Positions 52,954 through 63,125 of a stretch of DNA of 64,000 nucleotides are shown here, one piece after another. The notes under the pieces were generated by a model. That model did no database searches, was not told the origin of the DNA, and saw only the letters and a list, made by a program, of their open reading frames with translations. The DNA lies in assembly GCF_020423045.1 (NCBI RefSeq), contig NZ_CP081943.1, forward strand, positions 6,014,001 through 6,078,000, in the 5' to 3' direction. The DNA is from Pseudomonas sp. MM213 (lineage in GTDB: Bacteria; Pseudomonadota; Gammaproteobacteria; Pseudomonadales; Pseudomonadaceae). Both the position numbers and the translations under genes were made by a program. The number at the start of each line of letters is the position of its first letter. Position 1 is the first letter of the stretch.

Positions 52954-52964
52954 ATCCGGGATCC

Positions 52965-53071
52965 CTGTAGGAGCGAGGCCGGCTTGCCGGCGATGGTCGT
53001 TAACGATAACGCGAGCTGTCTGGGAAAACGTGTCGATCTTGAGTTTATCGCGAGCAGGCTCGCACCTACAG
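52965..53071. repeat. REP pair (hybrid arms)
   Basis: The left arm is GTAGGAGCGAGGCCGGCTTG and the right arm is TCGCGAGCAGGCTCGCACCT, from two different families. The GTTAACGATAACGCG core is kept. Confidence 0.83.
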
Positions 53072-53211
53072 TGGCTGACCGTCTGTAGGGTTAATCCTCG
53101 ATCAGTAATTGAGAAATGAACTCCATAGAGATGGGCGGGTCAGTCCTTGTTAGGGCCTTATTCCTATGGATAATGCCGACTTTTTTCGCAAACTTGAGCC
53201 TGTCTTTGCTT

Positions 53212-54219
53212 ATGGTGTCCAGAACCCTGTTGTGCCTCGCTGTCCTGAGTGCTTCCACGCCCTTGCTCGCCGATACCGTGTGGTTAAAGAACGGTGACAA
53301 GCTGAGTGGCAAGATCACTCTGTTCGACGGCGGCAAGCTGGTGATCCAGACCGAATACGCCGGTTCGGTTCCGATCGACTGGAAGCAGGTCAAAACCCTG
53401 GAGAGCGATCAGGAGTTGCTGGTCAAGCAGGATGCCTACAGTGGCGAGAAGGCCAAGTCGCTGCACGCGGCGGACGACGGCAAGGTGACGCTGGAAAACG
53501 GCGAGGCACCGAAGACCGTCGAGCTGGCGAGTATCCAGCAGATTCTCAAGCCCAAGCCGGTGGTCGAAGATCTGGTCTGGAAAGGCAATATCGATGCGGC
53601 GCTGGATTACCAGCGGGCGGAAAAGGATACCGACGACTACGATGTCGACTTCAAGACCACTGCGCGCCATGGCAGATGGCGGCATATCGCCGAAGGCGAG
53701 TACAACCGTGAATTCCAGGATGACGTGGTCACCACCGACAACTGGCGGGGCGAGTACTCGCTCGACCGCTTCCTGACCGAGAAGTGGTTCTGGCAGGGCC
53801 GTGCGGTTTATAAGCGCGACAAGGTTGAAGAGCTCTCCCGTCAGCGCACCGTCGGTACCGGTCCGGGTTACCAGTTTTGGGATGACGAGCTAGGCGCATT
53901 CTCGCTCGGCTCGCTGTTCAATCACACGGACTACCAGTTCTCCGACGGCAGCAAGGACAACTTCTATTCCCTGGCGATGAAGTGGGATTACAACCGCTAC
54001 CTGATCGGCAAGAAGGTGGAGTTCTTCACCAATGGCGAAGTGGGCAAGCCGTTGTCGGGTGTGGCGGATTATGCGCTCGATGCCGAAATGGGCTTGCGCT
54101 ACAAAGTGACCGAGTGGGCGTCGCTTAACCTGAAGGCCGAGCGAGACATCATCAGCGGTACAGACGATGCCGATCTGGACAAGACCCGTTACACCGCTGG
54201 GTTCGGCGTGGCCTGGTAA
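53212..54219 (+). CDS. DUF481-family outer-membrane protein
   Basis: 335 residues with a signal peptide (LLCLAVLSASTPLLADTV). After it comes a small N-terminal domain (VWLKNGDKLSGKITLFDGGK), then a region rich in alternating beta strands and aromatic residues ending in FGVAW, typical of a C-terminal beta-barrel strand. DUF481 proteins are putative salt- or stress-related barrel proteins with no established function. The ATG at 53212 is chosen because it starts the signal peptide; the longer frame from 53116 adds another hydrophobic segment and is possible. Confidence 0.82.
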   Translation: MVSRTLLCLAVLSASTPLLADTVWLKNGDKLSGKITLFDGGKLVIQTEYAGSVPIDWKQVKTLESDQELLVKQDAYSGEKAKSLHAADDGKVTLENGEAPKTVELASIQQILKPKPVVEDLVWKGNIDAALDYQRAEKDTDDYDVDFKTTARHGRWRHIAEGEYNREFQDDVVTTDNWRGEYSLDRFLTEKWFWQGRAVYKRDKVEELSRQRTVGTGPGYQFWDDELGAFSLGSLFNHTDYQFSDGSKDNFYSLAMKWDYNRYLIGKKVEFFTNGEVGKPLSGVADYALDAEMGLRYKVTEWASLNLKAERDIISGTDDADLDKTRYTAGFGVAW

Positions 54220-54223
54220 AACC

Positions 54224-54330
54224 ATTCGCGGGCAAGTCGGATCGCCGCACCGCTCGCTCCTACAGGTTTTGCGTCGGTATCGGAAATCGCGATCGACGCA
54301 AAACCTGTAGGAGCGAGGCTTGCCCGCGAA
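54224..54330. repeat. REP pair
   Basis: Left arm TTCGCGGGCAAGTCGGATCG…GCTCCTACAGG, right arm CCTGTAGGAGCGAGGCTTGC CCGCGAA, about 30 bases each. Confidence 0.88.
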
Positions 54331-54376
54331 GGCGTCAGTACTGTCCATAGCGTTTGGATCACTACAAAACACCCGC

Positions 54377-54412
54377 CCACAAAAAAGCCCCGCTTTTAAG
54401 GGCGGGGCTTTT
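54377..54412 (-). terminator. Terminator after the cold-shock gene
   Basis: AAAAGCCCCGC…GCGGGGCTTTT stem 19 bases past the minus-strand stop codon. Confidence 0.88.
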
Positions 54413-54430
54413 TACTAAAGCAAGTACAAG

Positions 54431-54640
54431 TTAGATAACTTGAACTTCTTCAGCTTGCATGCCTTTCTGACCGCGGGTAGCGATGAAAGAAACCTGTTGG
54501 CCTTCTTTCAGGCTTTTGAAGCCGTCGGATTGGATAGCTTTGAAGTGAACGAACAGGTCGTCACCGGATTGTGGAGTGATGAAGCCGAAGCCTTTTTCAT
54601 CGTTGAACCACTTAACGGTACCAGTTTGGCGATTAGACAT
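54431..54640 (-). CDS. capB: Cold-shock protein (CapB/CspA-like)
   Basis: 69-residue single cold-shock domain with RNP-1 KGFGFI and RNP-2 DLFVHF motifs, binding single-stranded RNA or DNA as an RNA chaperone. The sequence ([20 protein letters not shown]) is very close to CapB of Pseudomonas. AAGGAG lies 8 bases upstream of the ATG. Cold-shock genes usually have a long 5' leader, and the 140 gene-free bases upstream would allow one. Confidence 0.93.
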   Translation of the reverse strand: MSNRQTGTVKWFNDEKGFGFITPQSGDDLFVHFKAIQSDGFKSLKEGQQVSFIATRGQKGMQAEEVQVI

Positions 54641-54993
54641 GGTGTAACTCCTTGAACAAAGATAACTGCGACTCAGGAAGAACCCTGGCCGAGACTGAGT
54701 GCAAAGAGCAGGAAAAATTCTTGTAGATGGTTGGATCGAAATTCAACATATCGTGTAGAGATTCTCAGTGACACAAGCAGCACAGTGGCGCCACCTTAAC
54801 CCTTTTTCCGGAACGTGCCAATGCTTCCTGCGAAGGTTTCTCTGTTTTCGTGACTGACGGTGCATTGTATTGCCGTCGAGGTCCGGAATTTAAGGGGGAT
54901 CGCCAAGAATTGTGCCCCGGACTTTGAACCGGCGGCGCGCCCCGGTAAGATGCCGGACAGATTTTTTCCACCTCGCTATTCAGGACACCCGCC
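54641..54993. other. Intergenic region between cold-shock gene and dcd
   Basis: 353 bases between divergent genes. It should contain both promoters and the long leader of the cold-shock mRNA. No REP element is visible, and no open frame here is supported. Confidence 0.5.
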
Positions 54994-55560
54994 ATGAGCA
55001 TCAAATCGGACAAGTGGATTCGCCGCATGGCGCAAGAGCAGGGCATGATCGAACCGTTCGTCGAGCGCCAGGTGCGCGGCAGCGACGATAGCCGAGTGAT
55101 CTCCTACGGCGTGTCGAGTTACGGCTACGACGTTCGCTGCACCAATCACTTCAAAGTGTTCACCAACATCAATTCGGCCATCGTCGACCCGAAAAACTTC
55201 GATGCCGGCAGCTTCGTCGATATCCACAGCGACGTCTGCATCATCCCGCCGAACTCCTTCGCCCTGGCCAGCACCGTCGAATACTTCCGTATTCCGCGCA
55301 ACGTATTGACCATTTGCCTGGGCAAAAGCACCTATGCCCGCTGCGGCATCATCGTCAACGTCACCCCGCTTGAGCCTGAGTGGGAGGGCCACGTGACCCT
55401 GGAATTCTCGAACACCACCAACCTGCCGGCGAAGATCTACGCCAACGAAGGCGTGGCGCAGATGCTGTTCCTTGAGTCCGACGAAGAGTGCGAAGTGTCC
55501 TACAAGGACCGTGGCGGCAAGTATCAGGGCCAACGCGGCGTGACGCTGCCACGCACCTGA
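54994..55560 (+). CDS. dcd: dCTP deaminase
   Basis: 188-residue enzyme deaminating dCTP to dUTP in thymidylate synthesis. Motifs are [40 protein letters not shown] (with the catalytic Glu in the following LEPEWEGHV), and a C-terminal [15 protein letters not shown]. The length matches the trimeric family. Confidence 0.96.
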   Translation: MSIKSDKWIRRMAQEQGMIEPFVERQVRGSDDSRVISYGVSSYGYDVRCTNHFKVFTNINSAIVDPKNFDAGSFVDIHSDVCIIPPNSFALASTVEYFRIPRNVLTICLGKSTYARCGIIVNVTPLEPEWEGHVTLEFSNTTNLPAKIYANEGVAQMLFLESDEECEVSYKDRGGKYQGQRGVTLPRT

Positions 55561-55667
55561 GTCAACCGTCTGACAAACCGTGGGAATTCCTGGGCGAGCG
55601 TACACTCTATGGGGTGTACTGCTCCGATCTGCGCAAGGCGGATCGGGCCATCGCTCAGGAGTGCTAT

Positions 55668-55877
55668 ATGAAGATCGACCCGCGTATAAGTGCCGAACTG
55701 GCAAGGCTTGAGCCCAATCAGGTTGGCGTTTTGGCCTGGTCGTTGCTGGCACATCCGCCCATCAGCATGGCGGGGGGCATCCCCGGCCAGCCTGATCCCG
55801 ATACCCCCAACGAACAACCGACCGAACCCGGTGAGCCGACCCTGCCGGATGAGCCGCCTCCCGCGCCGGTTGTGTGA
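55668..55877 (+). CDS. Small acidic, proline-rich hypothetical protein
   Basis: 69 residues (MKIDPRISAELARLEPNQVG…). The C-terminal 35 residues are almost all Pro, Glu, Asp and Thr. AGGAG lies 6 bases before the ATG, supporting translation. I do not recognise a family. It lies 107 bases after dcd on the same strand, and a REP pair follows. It might be a short Pseudomonas-specific protein. Confidence 0.55.
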   Translation: MKIDPRISAELARLEPNQVGVLAWSLLAHPPISMAGGIPGQPDPDTPNEQPTEPGEPTLPDEPPPAPVV

Positions 55878-55906
55878 TCAACCACGCGAATGAATGGCTT
55901 GTATTG

Positions 55907-55996
55907 GTAGGAGCGAAGCTTGCTCGCGAAGACGGTGGGTCAGCCGACATCTTTCTCTCCTGACCCACCGCCTTCGCGAGCAAGCTTCGCTCCTAC
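55907..55996. repeat. REP pair
   Basis: Arms GTAGGAGCGAAGCTTGCTCGCGAA and complement. The short core has GGTGGGTCAG on both sides. It lies between convergent genes. Confidence 0.9.
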
Positions 55997-56008
55997 AAGG
56001 GCTGCGTG

Positions 56009-56773
56009 TTACTTGAGGTTGCCGCTGAGGAACTGCTTCAGCCGCTCACTCTTCGGATTGCCCAGCACGTCTTCCGGCGCGCCTTCTTCCTCGACCAGGC
56101 CCTGGTGCAGAAACAGCACCTGACTCGACACTTTGCGGGCGAAGCTCATTTCGTGGGTCACCATGATCATGGTCCGGCCTTCTTCGGCGAGGCCCTGGAT
56201 CACTCGAAGCACTTCACCCACCAGCTCCGGGTCGAGCGCCGAGGTCGGTTCGTCGAACAGCATGACTTCCGGCTCCATGGCCAATGCGCGGGCAATGGCG
56301 ACCCGTTGTTGCTGGCCCCCGGAAAGAAACGCCGGGTACTGGTCGGCCACGCGTGCGGCCAGGCCAACCTTGTCGAGGTAACGACGTGCGCGGTCCTCGG
56401 CTTCCTGCTTGCTGCAACCCAGCACCCGGCGCGGAGCCATGGTGATGTTTTCCAGCACGGTCATGTGGCTCCACAGGTTGAAGTGCTGGAACACCATGGC
56501 CAGGCGGGTGCGGATCCGTTGCAGTTCATCGGCGTCGGCCACGTGCATGCCGTGGCGATCCTTGATCATGCGGATGTTCTGGCCGTCCAGGCTCATGGCG
56601 CCGTCGTTGGGCTGTTCGAGAAAGTTGATGCAGCGCAGAAAGGTACTTTTGCCCGAGCCGCTGGCGCCGATCAGGCTGATGACGTCGCCGGTGTTGGCCT
56701 TGAGTGAAACGCCTTTGAGCACATGATGATCGCCATAGCTTTTATGCAGGCCTTCGATGGTCAGTTTGTACAT
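56009..56773 (-). CDS. aotP: Arginine/ornithine ABC transporter ATPase AotP
   Basis: 254-residue ATP-binding subunit of a polar amino acid importer. Walker A is GASGSGKST, the signature is LSGGQQQR, and Walker B is [13 protein letters not shown]. It is the last gene of the aotJQMOP operon. In P. aeruginosa argR follows aotP, but here a REP pair and convergent genes follow. Confidence 0.92.
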   Translation of the reverse strand: MYKLTIEGLHKSYGDHHVLKGVSLKANTGDVISLIGASGSGKSTFLRCINFLEQPNDGAMSLDGQNIRMIKDRHGMHVADADELQRIRTRLAMVFQHFNLWSHMTVLENITMAPRRVLGCSKQEAEDRARRYLDKVGLAARVADQYPAFLSGGQQQRVAIARALAMEPEVMLFDEPTSALDPELVGEVLRVIQGLAEEGRTMIMVTHEMSFARKVSSQVLFLHQGLVEEEGAPEDVLGNPKSERLKQFLSGNLK

Positions 56774-56786
56774 GGGGCATGCATCC

Positions 56787-57905
56787 TCAAGGCGAAAGTA
56801 GGTAGCCGCTGCGATAGGCTTCGGTGCCCGCGACGTGGGCGATCACCATGCCGGCAGTGGCCATGCGCCGTAGCGAGCGGGCGTACATCAGCCCGGCGAC
56901 AGTGCAGTGAACGGGGGTGACGAGATCGTTGATCGGGTCGACGATTTCGGCGATCAGTTGCCCGGCCTCCAGGTATTCCCCCGGCAGCGCCGTGAACACC
57001 AGCAAACCGCCCACGGGCGTGGCCACCGGTTCGACGGCCGCCAGCGGCGTGGCGGGATACGGCAGTTCCGGCAGTGGCGCCGGTTCGCCGGCAATCGCGC
57101 CGAAGTAAATCAGGTAATCGATCAACGCCTGGCAGTCGAGGCTGGCCAACGGGTGATTGACGTCGCCCTGGCCACGCAATTCGACGGTGACCGAGAAGCT
57201 GCCGAGCGGAATGTCGAAGTGTTCGCCGAAGCGCTCTTTCAACTGCCACCAGAGCAGGGTGAAACATTCGTCGAACGACTGACCGCCGGAATCGGTGGCC
57301 AGCAGACTCGCTTCGGCGCCGATGTAGCGGGCCAGCGGCTCGACCTGTGGCCAGGCCTCGGGCGTGGTGTAGAGGTGCGCGACCGCTTCGAAATCGCAAT
57401 GCAGGTCCAGCACCATGTCCGCGTCACAGGCCAGTCGTTGCAGGACCAGGCGCTGGGATTGCAGTTGAGTGCTGGCAGTCTGTCGCGCCAGAGCCTGGCG
57501 CAGGCTGTTGCGGATCAGTTCGAGGTTGTGCTGCGGATTGTCGCCGAGCTGGCCTTCGATCTCATTGCCGACTTCCTCGCTCAAATCGACGAACCAGCGA
57601 TTGAAGTTCTGCCCGCTTTCGAGCTCGTAGCGGCCCAGCGGTACATCCATCAGCACTTGTTCGAGGCCGACCGGGTTGGCAATCGGCACCAGCACGATTT
57701 CGCTGCGCAGGTGGCCGGCGGCTTCCAGCTCGGCCAGGCGTTGTTTGAGGTGCCAGGCGACCAGCATGCCGGGCATTTCATCGGCGTGCAGGGACGCCTG
57801 GATGTAGATCTTGCCCTGGGCCGACGTCGGGCCGAAGTGGAAACTGTGAATCTGTCGTGCGGTCCCCGGCAGGGGGGCCAGCAAGTCATGTATCTGGTGG
57901 CGCAT
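56787..57905 (-). CDS. aotO: AotO, succinylglutamate desuccinylase/aspartoacylase-family protein
   Basis: 372 residues of the M14-like aspartoacylase family. Zinc ligands are suggested by [10 protein letters not shown] (HxxE) and by MVLDLHCDF. In the aot operon this gene is conserved between aotM and aotP, but its role in transport is not established. It is spaced 12-13 bases from both neighbours. Confidence 0.88.
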   Translation of the reverse strand: MRHQIHDLLAPLPGTARQIHSFHFGPTSAQGKIYIQASLHADEMPGMLVAWHLKQRLAELEAAGHLRSEIVLVPIANPVGLEQVLMDVPLGRYELESGQNFNRWFVDLSEEVGNEIEGQLGDNPQHNLELIRNSLRQALARQTASTQLQSQRLVLQRLACDADMVLDLHCDFEAVAHLYTTPEAWPQVEPLARYIGAEASLLATDSGGQSFDECFTLLWWQLKERFGEHFDIPLGSFSVTVELRGQGDVNHPLASLDCQALIDYLIYFGAIAGEPAPLPELPYPATPLAAVEPVATPVGGLLVFTALPGEYLEAGQLIAEIVDPINDLVTPVHCTVAGLMYARSLRRMATAGMVIAHVAGTEAYRSGYLLSP

Positions 57906-57917
57906 GTGCGAAAAGTC

Positions 57918-58628
57918 CTAGTGGGTCGGCCCGAGGAACGCCAGCCATCGGCGTTCGGCGAGGCGGAACAGGCCGACCAGCGCAAAGGTGACGGTCAGAT
58001 AGATCAGCGCGGCGATGCCGAACGACTGGAAGGTCAGGAAGGTCGCCGAGTTGGCGTCCCGCGCGACTTTCAGGATGTCCGGGATGGTCGCGGTGAACGC
58101 CACGGTGGTCGAGTGCAGCATCAGGATCACTTCGTTGCTGTAATAAGGCAGCGAGCGACGCAGGGCTGACGGCATGATCACGTAGGCATACAGCTTCCAG
58201 CCGGTCAGGCCGTAGGCTTTGGCCGCTTCGACTTCACCGTGGGCCATGCTGCGAATCGCCCCGGCGAAAATCTCCGTGGTGTAGGCGCAGGTGTTCAGGG
58301 CGAAGGCGAGGATGGTGCAGTTCATCGCGTCGCGAAAGAACGCATCGAGTATCGGCTGCTCTCGCACGGCGGCCAGGCTGTAGATGCCGGTGTAGCAAAT
58401 CAGCAGCTGGATATACAGCGGCGTCCCGCGAAACAGGTAGGTGTAGAACTGCACCGGCCAGCGAATGTAGAAGTGCGGCGACACCCGGGCGATGGACAGC
58501 GGGATCGACACCAGGAAACCGATGAAGATCGACGCACTGAGCAGCCACAGGGTCATGGCCAGGCCGGTGATGTTGTAGCCGTCGGTGTAAAGGAAGGGTT
58601 TCCAGTATTCCTGCAGGAGTTCGATCAT
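57918..58628 (-). CDS. aotM: Arginine/ornithine ABC permease AotM
   Basis: 236-residue permease of the HisMQ family with about five membrane segments and the ATPase-contacting EAA loop (GEVEAAKAYGLTGWKLYAYV). The start overlaps the aotQ stop (ATGA), typical of paired permeases. Confidence 0.92.
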   Translation of the reverse strand: MIELLQEYWKPFLYTDGYNITGLAMTLWLLSASIFIGFLVSIPLSIARVSPHFYIRWPVQFYTYLFRGTPLYIQLLICYTGIYSLAAVREQPILDAFFRDAMNCTILAFALNTCAYTTEIFAGAIRSMAHGEVEAAKAYGLTGWKLYAYVIMPSALRRSLPYYSNEVILMLHSTTVAFTATIPDILKVARDANSATFLTFQSFGIAALIYLTVTFALVGLFRLAERRWLAFLGPTH

Positions 58629-59353
58629 CGTACGGCCTCCCGGGAGCCAGCGGCGTAGCGGCGTTCAAGCCAGCGCAGGATGACGTTGGAGGCGCTGGTG
58701 ATCAGCAGGTAAATCAGCGCAGCCAGCACCAGGAAGTAGAACAGTTGATAACTGCTTTTGCCGGCGTCCTGGGCAGCCTTGACCAGGTCGGCGAGGCCGA
58801 TGATCGACACCAGTGCGGTGGCCTTGAGCATCACCATCCAGTTGTTACCGATACCCGGCAGGGCGAAACGCATCATCTGCGGGAACACCACGATCCAGAA
58901 CCGCTGGCCACGCTTGAGGCCATAGGCGGTGGCCGCTTCGACCTGGCCCCGTGGCACCGCGAGAATCGCGCCACGAAAGGTTTCGGTGAAATACGCGCCA
59001 TAAATGAAGCCCAGGGTAATGACCCCGGCGCTGAACGGGTTGATCTCGATGTATTCCCATTCCATGAAATCGGTGAACGACGTCAACCAGGTTTGCAGGC
59101 TGTAGAAAATCAGCAGCATCAGCACCAGGTCCGGCACGCCGCGAATCAGCGTGGTGTAGACCTGCGCCGGGACGCGCACGAGTTTGACTTTTGACAGTTT
59201 GGCACTGGCGCCGAGCAGGCCGAGCAATACGGCCACCAGCAGCGATAACGCCGATAATTTGATGGTCATCCAGGTGCCTTCCATCAGCAACGGACCGAAG
59301 CCCTTGAGGCTGAAGGCTGAGAGCCCCAGATTTTGTAATAGGTTTTCGAACAT
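58625..59353 (-). CDS. aotQ: Arginine/ornithine ABC permease AotQ
   Basis: 242-residue permease partner of AotM, with the EAA-type loop GQVEAATAYGLKRGQRFWIV and about five membrane segments. It is separated from aotJ by a hairpin resembling an attenuating terminator. Confidence 0.92.
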   Translation of the reverse strand: MFENLLQNLGLSAFSLKGFGPLLMEGTWMTIKLSALSLLVAVLLGLLGASAKLSKVKLVRVPAQVYTTLIRGVPDLVLMLLIFYSLQTWLTSFTDFMEWEYIEINPFSAGVITLGFIYGAYFTETFRGAILAVPRGQVEAATAYGLKRGQRFWIVVFPQMMRFALPGIGNNWMVMLKATALVSIIGLADLVKAAQDAGKSSYQLFYFLVLAALIYLLITSASNVILRWLERRYAAGSREAVR

Positions 59354-59375
59354 AAATCAGCAACCTGATCGGATG

Positions 59376-59403
59376 AAAAAAGCGCCCATCGCGAGATGGG
59401 CGC
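59376..59403 (-). terminator. Attenuator-like terminator between aotJ and aotQ
   Basis: On the minus strand GCGCCCATC/GATGGGCGC with a 4-base loop is followed by six T. It lies inside the operon and should lower permease expression relative to the binding protein. Confidence 0.82.
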
Positions 59404-59409
59404 CGGGCA

Positions 59410-60192
59410 TTATTTGCCGCTGTACAGATTCAGATCGCCAAAGTGTTTCTTCTGAATGGTGGCGTAGGTGCCATCATCGTGTAACGCTTTGATACCTTTA
59501 TCCAAAAGTGCCTTGAGGTCTTTGTTACCTTTAGAGATACCGATAGCTGTTTTGGCTGGCAGCAATTCGCTGTCAACCGGCTTGCTGACTTCGTAGCCTT
59601 CGCCCTTTGGCGACTTCAAAAAGCCCAGTTCGGCTTGCAACATGTCCTGGATCGCGGCATCGAGGCGACCGGACATCAGGTCCGAATACACCTGATCCTG
59701 GTTCTGATAGGCCTGGGTTTTCACGCCAGCCTTGTCCAGCACGGCCTTGGCATAGGCTTCCTGGATGGTGCCTTGCTCGTAGCCTACGGTCTTGCCTTTC
59801 AGGGACGCGACGTCTTCGGTCAGGCCGGAACCTTTCTTGAACACATAAGCGGTTGGGCCGGAGAACAGCTCGCTGGAGAAGTCGATGACTTTTTCGCGGG
59901 CCGGGGTGACGGTCATCGAAGAGATCACACCGTCGAATTTGTTGGCCTTCAGGCCCGGAATCATGCCGTCGAAATCGCTTTCGACCCATTTGCACTTGAC
60001 CTTCAGCTCGGCACAGATGGCATTGCCCAGATCGATATCAAAGCCCACCAGGCTACCGTCGGCCGCTTTCGACTCGAACGGAGCATAGGAAGGGTCAACG
60101 CCAAAACGCAGTTCTTTGTATTCCTTGGCCAGCGCGGAGCCGGCAGCCATGCACAACGCCAGTGCAGAAAGGGTCAGCAATGCTTTTTTCAT
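59410..60192 (-). CDS. aotJ: Arginine/ornithine-binding periplasmic protein AotJ
   Basis: 260 residues with a signal peptide (LLTLSALALCMAAGSALA) and a type II amino-acid-binding fold (LRFGVDPSYAPFESKAADGS, then GFDIDLGNAICAELKVKCKW). It is the first gene of the operon and the high-expression binding component. Confidence 0.93.
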   Translation of the reverse strand: MKKALLTLSALALCMAAGSALAKEYKELRFGVDPSYAPFESKAADGSLVGFDIDLGNAICAELKVKCKWVESDFDGMIPGLKANKFDGVISSMTVTPAREKVIDFSSELFSGPTAYVFKKGSGLTEDVASLKGKTVGYEQGTIQEAYAKAVLDKAGVKTQAYQNQDQVYSDLMSGRLDAAIQDMLQAELGFLKSPKGEGYEVSKPVDSELLPAKTAIGISKGNKDLKALLDKGIKALHDDGTYATIQKKHFGDLNLYSGK

Positions 60193-60401
60193 TATTCAAT
60201 CCCTAAGAACCAATATGAGCGCTTGTGGCGCAGAATTATTGTTACTGGAAAGCGTAAGACCTATTGAAAGTAGCAATTTCCGAACCAGAGTCCCGAACAA
60301 GCGTTTTAAAAGGTGATTCAAGAAATGGCTGGACGGGATTTATGCACGAAAACGGGCGCCGGGAAATAGCTGCACCGTCATTGAACACGCAGTATGGCTT
60401 T
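60193..60401. other. Upstream region of aotJ
   Basis: About 210 bases that should hold the aot promoter. ArgR is the expected regulator by analogy with P. aeruginosa, but I do not assign an ArgR site. Confidence 0.45.
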
Positions 60402-60517
60402 TGTAGGAGCCGGCTTGCTGGCGATGGTCGTTAACGATTACGCGCACTGCCTGGTTAAACGCGGTGCATGTGAGTCCATCGCTGCGGTGCGGCGTTCCGG
60501 CAAGCCAGCTCCTACAG
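60402..60517. repeat. REP pair
   Basis: The left arm is GTAGGAGCCGGCTTGCTGGC; the right arm is degenerate (GCGTTCCGGCAAGCCAGCTC CTACAG). The core has GTTAACGATTACGCG. Confidence 0.85.
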
Positions 60518-60528
60518 GGGGGATTGCG

Positions 60529-62979
60529 TTATTTACCGGGTGTCAGCGTCAACCGCTTGGTCCCGTAGACCTTGTCGAAGTTCTGCGGCTGCATCGGCAG
60601 ACTCACGTATTGCCCCTTCAACCACGGATCAACGCTGTCGAGGTAGTTCGGACTCGCCGGGTTACCCGATTGGCCGGTGCCGTTCTGGCCCATCAGCGGT
60701 TCGGTCTGGCCGAAATCGACGATGAAGCGCATGGCCGGTGCCAGCGTGGTGTTGAAGTCCTGGCCCCAGGCGAACGCCGCCGTGTTCAACGTGGTGTGAT
60801 CGCCGCCGGCCGCGAGCGGACCGCGCACGGTCTGGCCACTGGCGTTCTTCCATTCATAGCGGTGCAGTTTGCCCCACTGCCAGGCTTTGTGATCGCCGCC
60901 CAACTGACTGTCGCCTGCGGTGATGGCCGCCGCGAGGCTGCGGGCGAGAATCGCCGGTTTGTCTTCTTTCTGCGGCGTGCGTGCGTCATCCCAGAACGGG
61001 CTGTCTTCCCGCCCCAACAGATGATCGGCCTGCGCCGCGTAGGACAACTTGCCGTTGGCGATAAAGGCTTTCCACGCCGGACTGCTTTCCGGGCCCAGTT
61101 CGTCGAGGAAGGTTTGCTTGGCGCTTTCCTGCAGGAACAGCTCGTAAATCGCTGCATCGGCGGAGGTCGCGGCGAGTTTGCCGTCGAACGCCATCAGGCG
61201 GGTAAACGCTTCGTGCGCCTTGCCGCGATCGGCTGCCGGAAGGGCTTCAATGGCCTGCTTGAGCGGCTGGGCCATGCCCGGCGCTGCAAACATCTTTTTC
61301 AGTTTGGCGGCGAACGTGGTGGTCTGATCGTATTGCATGGCGATCACACTGCGGGTGTCGTGTTTGCCCACGCCGGCCAGTTCAGCCATGCGTTCGCCAC
61401 GCTCCGGTGCCGACCACGAATTGGACAGCTGCATGCCGTAACCATGGGGAATGACCCGCTGGTTGGCGGTGCCGAGCCAGCCTTGCGCCGGGTCTTGATC
61501 GTACGGGTGCAGCATCGCGTCGGCGTAACCGTCCCAGTCATAACGACCTTCCCAGCCCGGCGATGGCAGCAGGCCTTCGCCTTCGCGGCGGTTCGGGTAA
61601 CGACCGGTGACTTGCCAGCCAATATTGCTGGCGTCGGCAAAGACCAGGTTCAGCGTGATCGCACGGATTTCACGGCTGGCGTCCGAGGCTTTCTCCACGG
61701 TTTGTGCGCGAGACAGGTCGAAAAACGCGTCCAGGGATTTGTCATCGGTGAAGTTCGGTGTTTGCAACGCCAGGCCCAAACCGTTGCCCAGTGCCGTGCC
61801 TTTGGCGCTGTTGAGCAGCGGCCCGTGGCGCGTTTCGTACACCGCTTCGCGAATCGGCCGCTGGCCTTTGACGAAATAGGTTTCGTTGCGAACGATAACC
61901 GGCTGCCATTTGCCGCCGACTTCGTAGGAAAGACCGTTGCCCTGGCGTTGGATTTTTTCCAGGAACAGGTCCTGGTTGTCGCCCATGACCGAGGTCATGC
62001 TCCACGCGACTTTGCCGTTGAAACCGCCCAGCACCATCGGCAAACCGGCGATGGTCACGCCGGACGCCTGGTATTTCGGTGCACGAATCTGCACATAACT
62101 GAACAGCGACGGCACGCCCAGCGGCCCATGGCTGTCGCTGGCCAGCAGGCTTTTGCCGCTACGGCTGCGTTGCGGGGCGATCGCCCAGTTGTTCGATGAT
62201 GTGGCGCCCAGCAGATTCAGGTCGGACAGTTGGCCGGTGGCTTTGCTGATTTCGGCGAGACCTGGAATCGCCCCGTTGAGCTTGAGACCCTGAAGTTTTT
62301 CGGCTTCGGCCACCGGCAGTTTTTCGTCGGGGGCGGACGGTGTCAGCCACGGCAGTTTGTCGGTGGTGACCGATTGGGCCAGTACCAGCGAGGAAATTTC
62401 CTCGGGCAGGTTCGCCGATTGGCTGAAGTTCAGCAGGCAGAAAATCAGCGCCGAATCTTCCGGTTTCCAGTATTCGGGTTTGTAGCCGGTGGCGGTGAGA
62501 TCGGCCGGCAGCTTGTCGCGGTAGCGGAACAGGTAGGCGTTGACCCCGCGCGCATAGACTTCGAAGAAGCGTTTGAGGCGCGGCGAAGAGGCCTTGTACA
62601 ACTCGCCGGCGCTTTTCTTCAGGTTGACGGCGCGCATGTAGCGGTCGGCGTCCAGCAGGTCCGAACCGGACATCTCCGACAACCGGCCTTCGGCCAGCAG
62701 GCGCAGGGTGACCATCTGGGTGATGCGGTCGCTCGCGTGTACATAGCCGAGGGTGAACAGCGCGTCGTGGAAGCTGCTGCTTTCGATCAACGGCACGCCC
62801 ATGGCGTTACGGCGCACCGAAACGTTTTGCGCCAGACCTTTGAGCGGCTGTACGCCGGTGGTGGGCGGGAGTGTGTCTTGGGCGTTCCAGGTCTGACAAC
62901 CGGACAGGCTCAAAACACCGGCCACTGCTGCGGCAACGCCGAACCGGGGAAGAAAATGTGTGAGGGCTGGCGAGGCCAT
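60529..62979 (-). CDS. quiP: Acyl-homoserine lactone acylase, QuiP-like
   Basis: 816 residues of the Ntn-hydrolase penicillin acylase family. The N-terminus has a probable lipoprotein signal ([14 protein letters not shown]). After an alpha chain, the precursor should be cleaved before the nucleophile Ser in [11 protein letters not shown] (about residue 262) to give the beta chain. Similarity to P. aeruginosa QuiP (MASPAL…[12 protein letters not shown] start, [12 protein letters not shown]) suggests degradation of long-chain AHL signals. Substrate range is inferred. Confidence 0.87.
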   Translation of the reverse strand: MASPALTHFLPRFGVAAAVAGVLSLSGCQTWNAQDTLPPTTGVQPLKGLAQNVSVRRNAMGVPLIESSSFHDALFTLGYVHASDRITQMVTLRLLAEGRLSEMSGSDLLDADRYMRAVNLKKSAGELYKASSPRLKRFFEVYARGVNAYLFRYRDKLPADLTATGYKPEYWKPEDSALIFCLLNFSQSANLPEEISSLVLAQSVTTDKLPWLTPSAPDEKLPVAEAEKLQGLKLNGAIPGLAEISKATGQLSDLNLLGATSSNNWAIAPQRSRSGKSLLASDSHGPLGVPSLFSYVQIRAPKYQASGVTIAGLPMVLGGFNGKVAWSMTSVMGDNQDLFLEKIQRQGNGLSYEVGGKWQPVIVRNETYFVKGQRPIREAVYETRHGPLLNSAKGTALGNGLGLALQTPNFTDDKSLDAFFDLSRAQTVEKASDASREIRAITLNLVFADASNIGWQVTGRYPNRREGEGLLPSPGWEGRYDWDGYADAMLHPYDQDPAQGWLGTANQRVIPHGYGMQLSNSWSAPERGERMAELAGVGKHDTRSVIAMQYDQTTTFAAKLKKMFAAPGMAQPLKQAIEALPAADRGKAHEAFTRLMAFDGKLAATSADAAIYELFLQESAKQTFLDELGPESSPAWKAFIANGKLSYAAQADHLLGREDSPFWDDARTPQKEDKPAILARSLAAAITAGDSQLGGDHKAWQWGKLHRYEWKNASGQTVRGPLAAGGDHTTLNTAAFAWGQDFNTTLAPAMRFIVDFGQTEPLMGQNGTGQSGNPASPNYLDSVDPWLKGQYVSLPMQPQNFDKVYGTKRLTLTPGK

Positions 62980-63125
62980 GGCAAAGCTCCTGCGGGGGGT
63001 AGCGTCAGTAAAGGCGCTACGTTAGAGAGCAGGAGGTGGCCGCGCAAGCAGGGTAGGGGGTTATTTCAGGATTTGTCGGATAAACCGTGATGGTTGGGGT
63101 TGATGCTGTTGTTTTTTGGTTTGGA
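62980..63125. other. Upstream region of quiP
   Basis: About 146 bases with no recognised gene. It should contain the quiP promoter. The long repeat copy B starts directly after. Confidence 0.45.
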
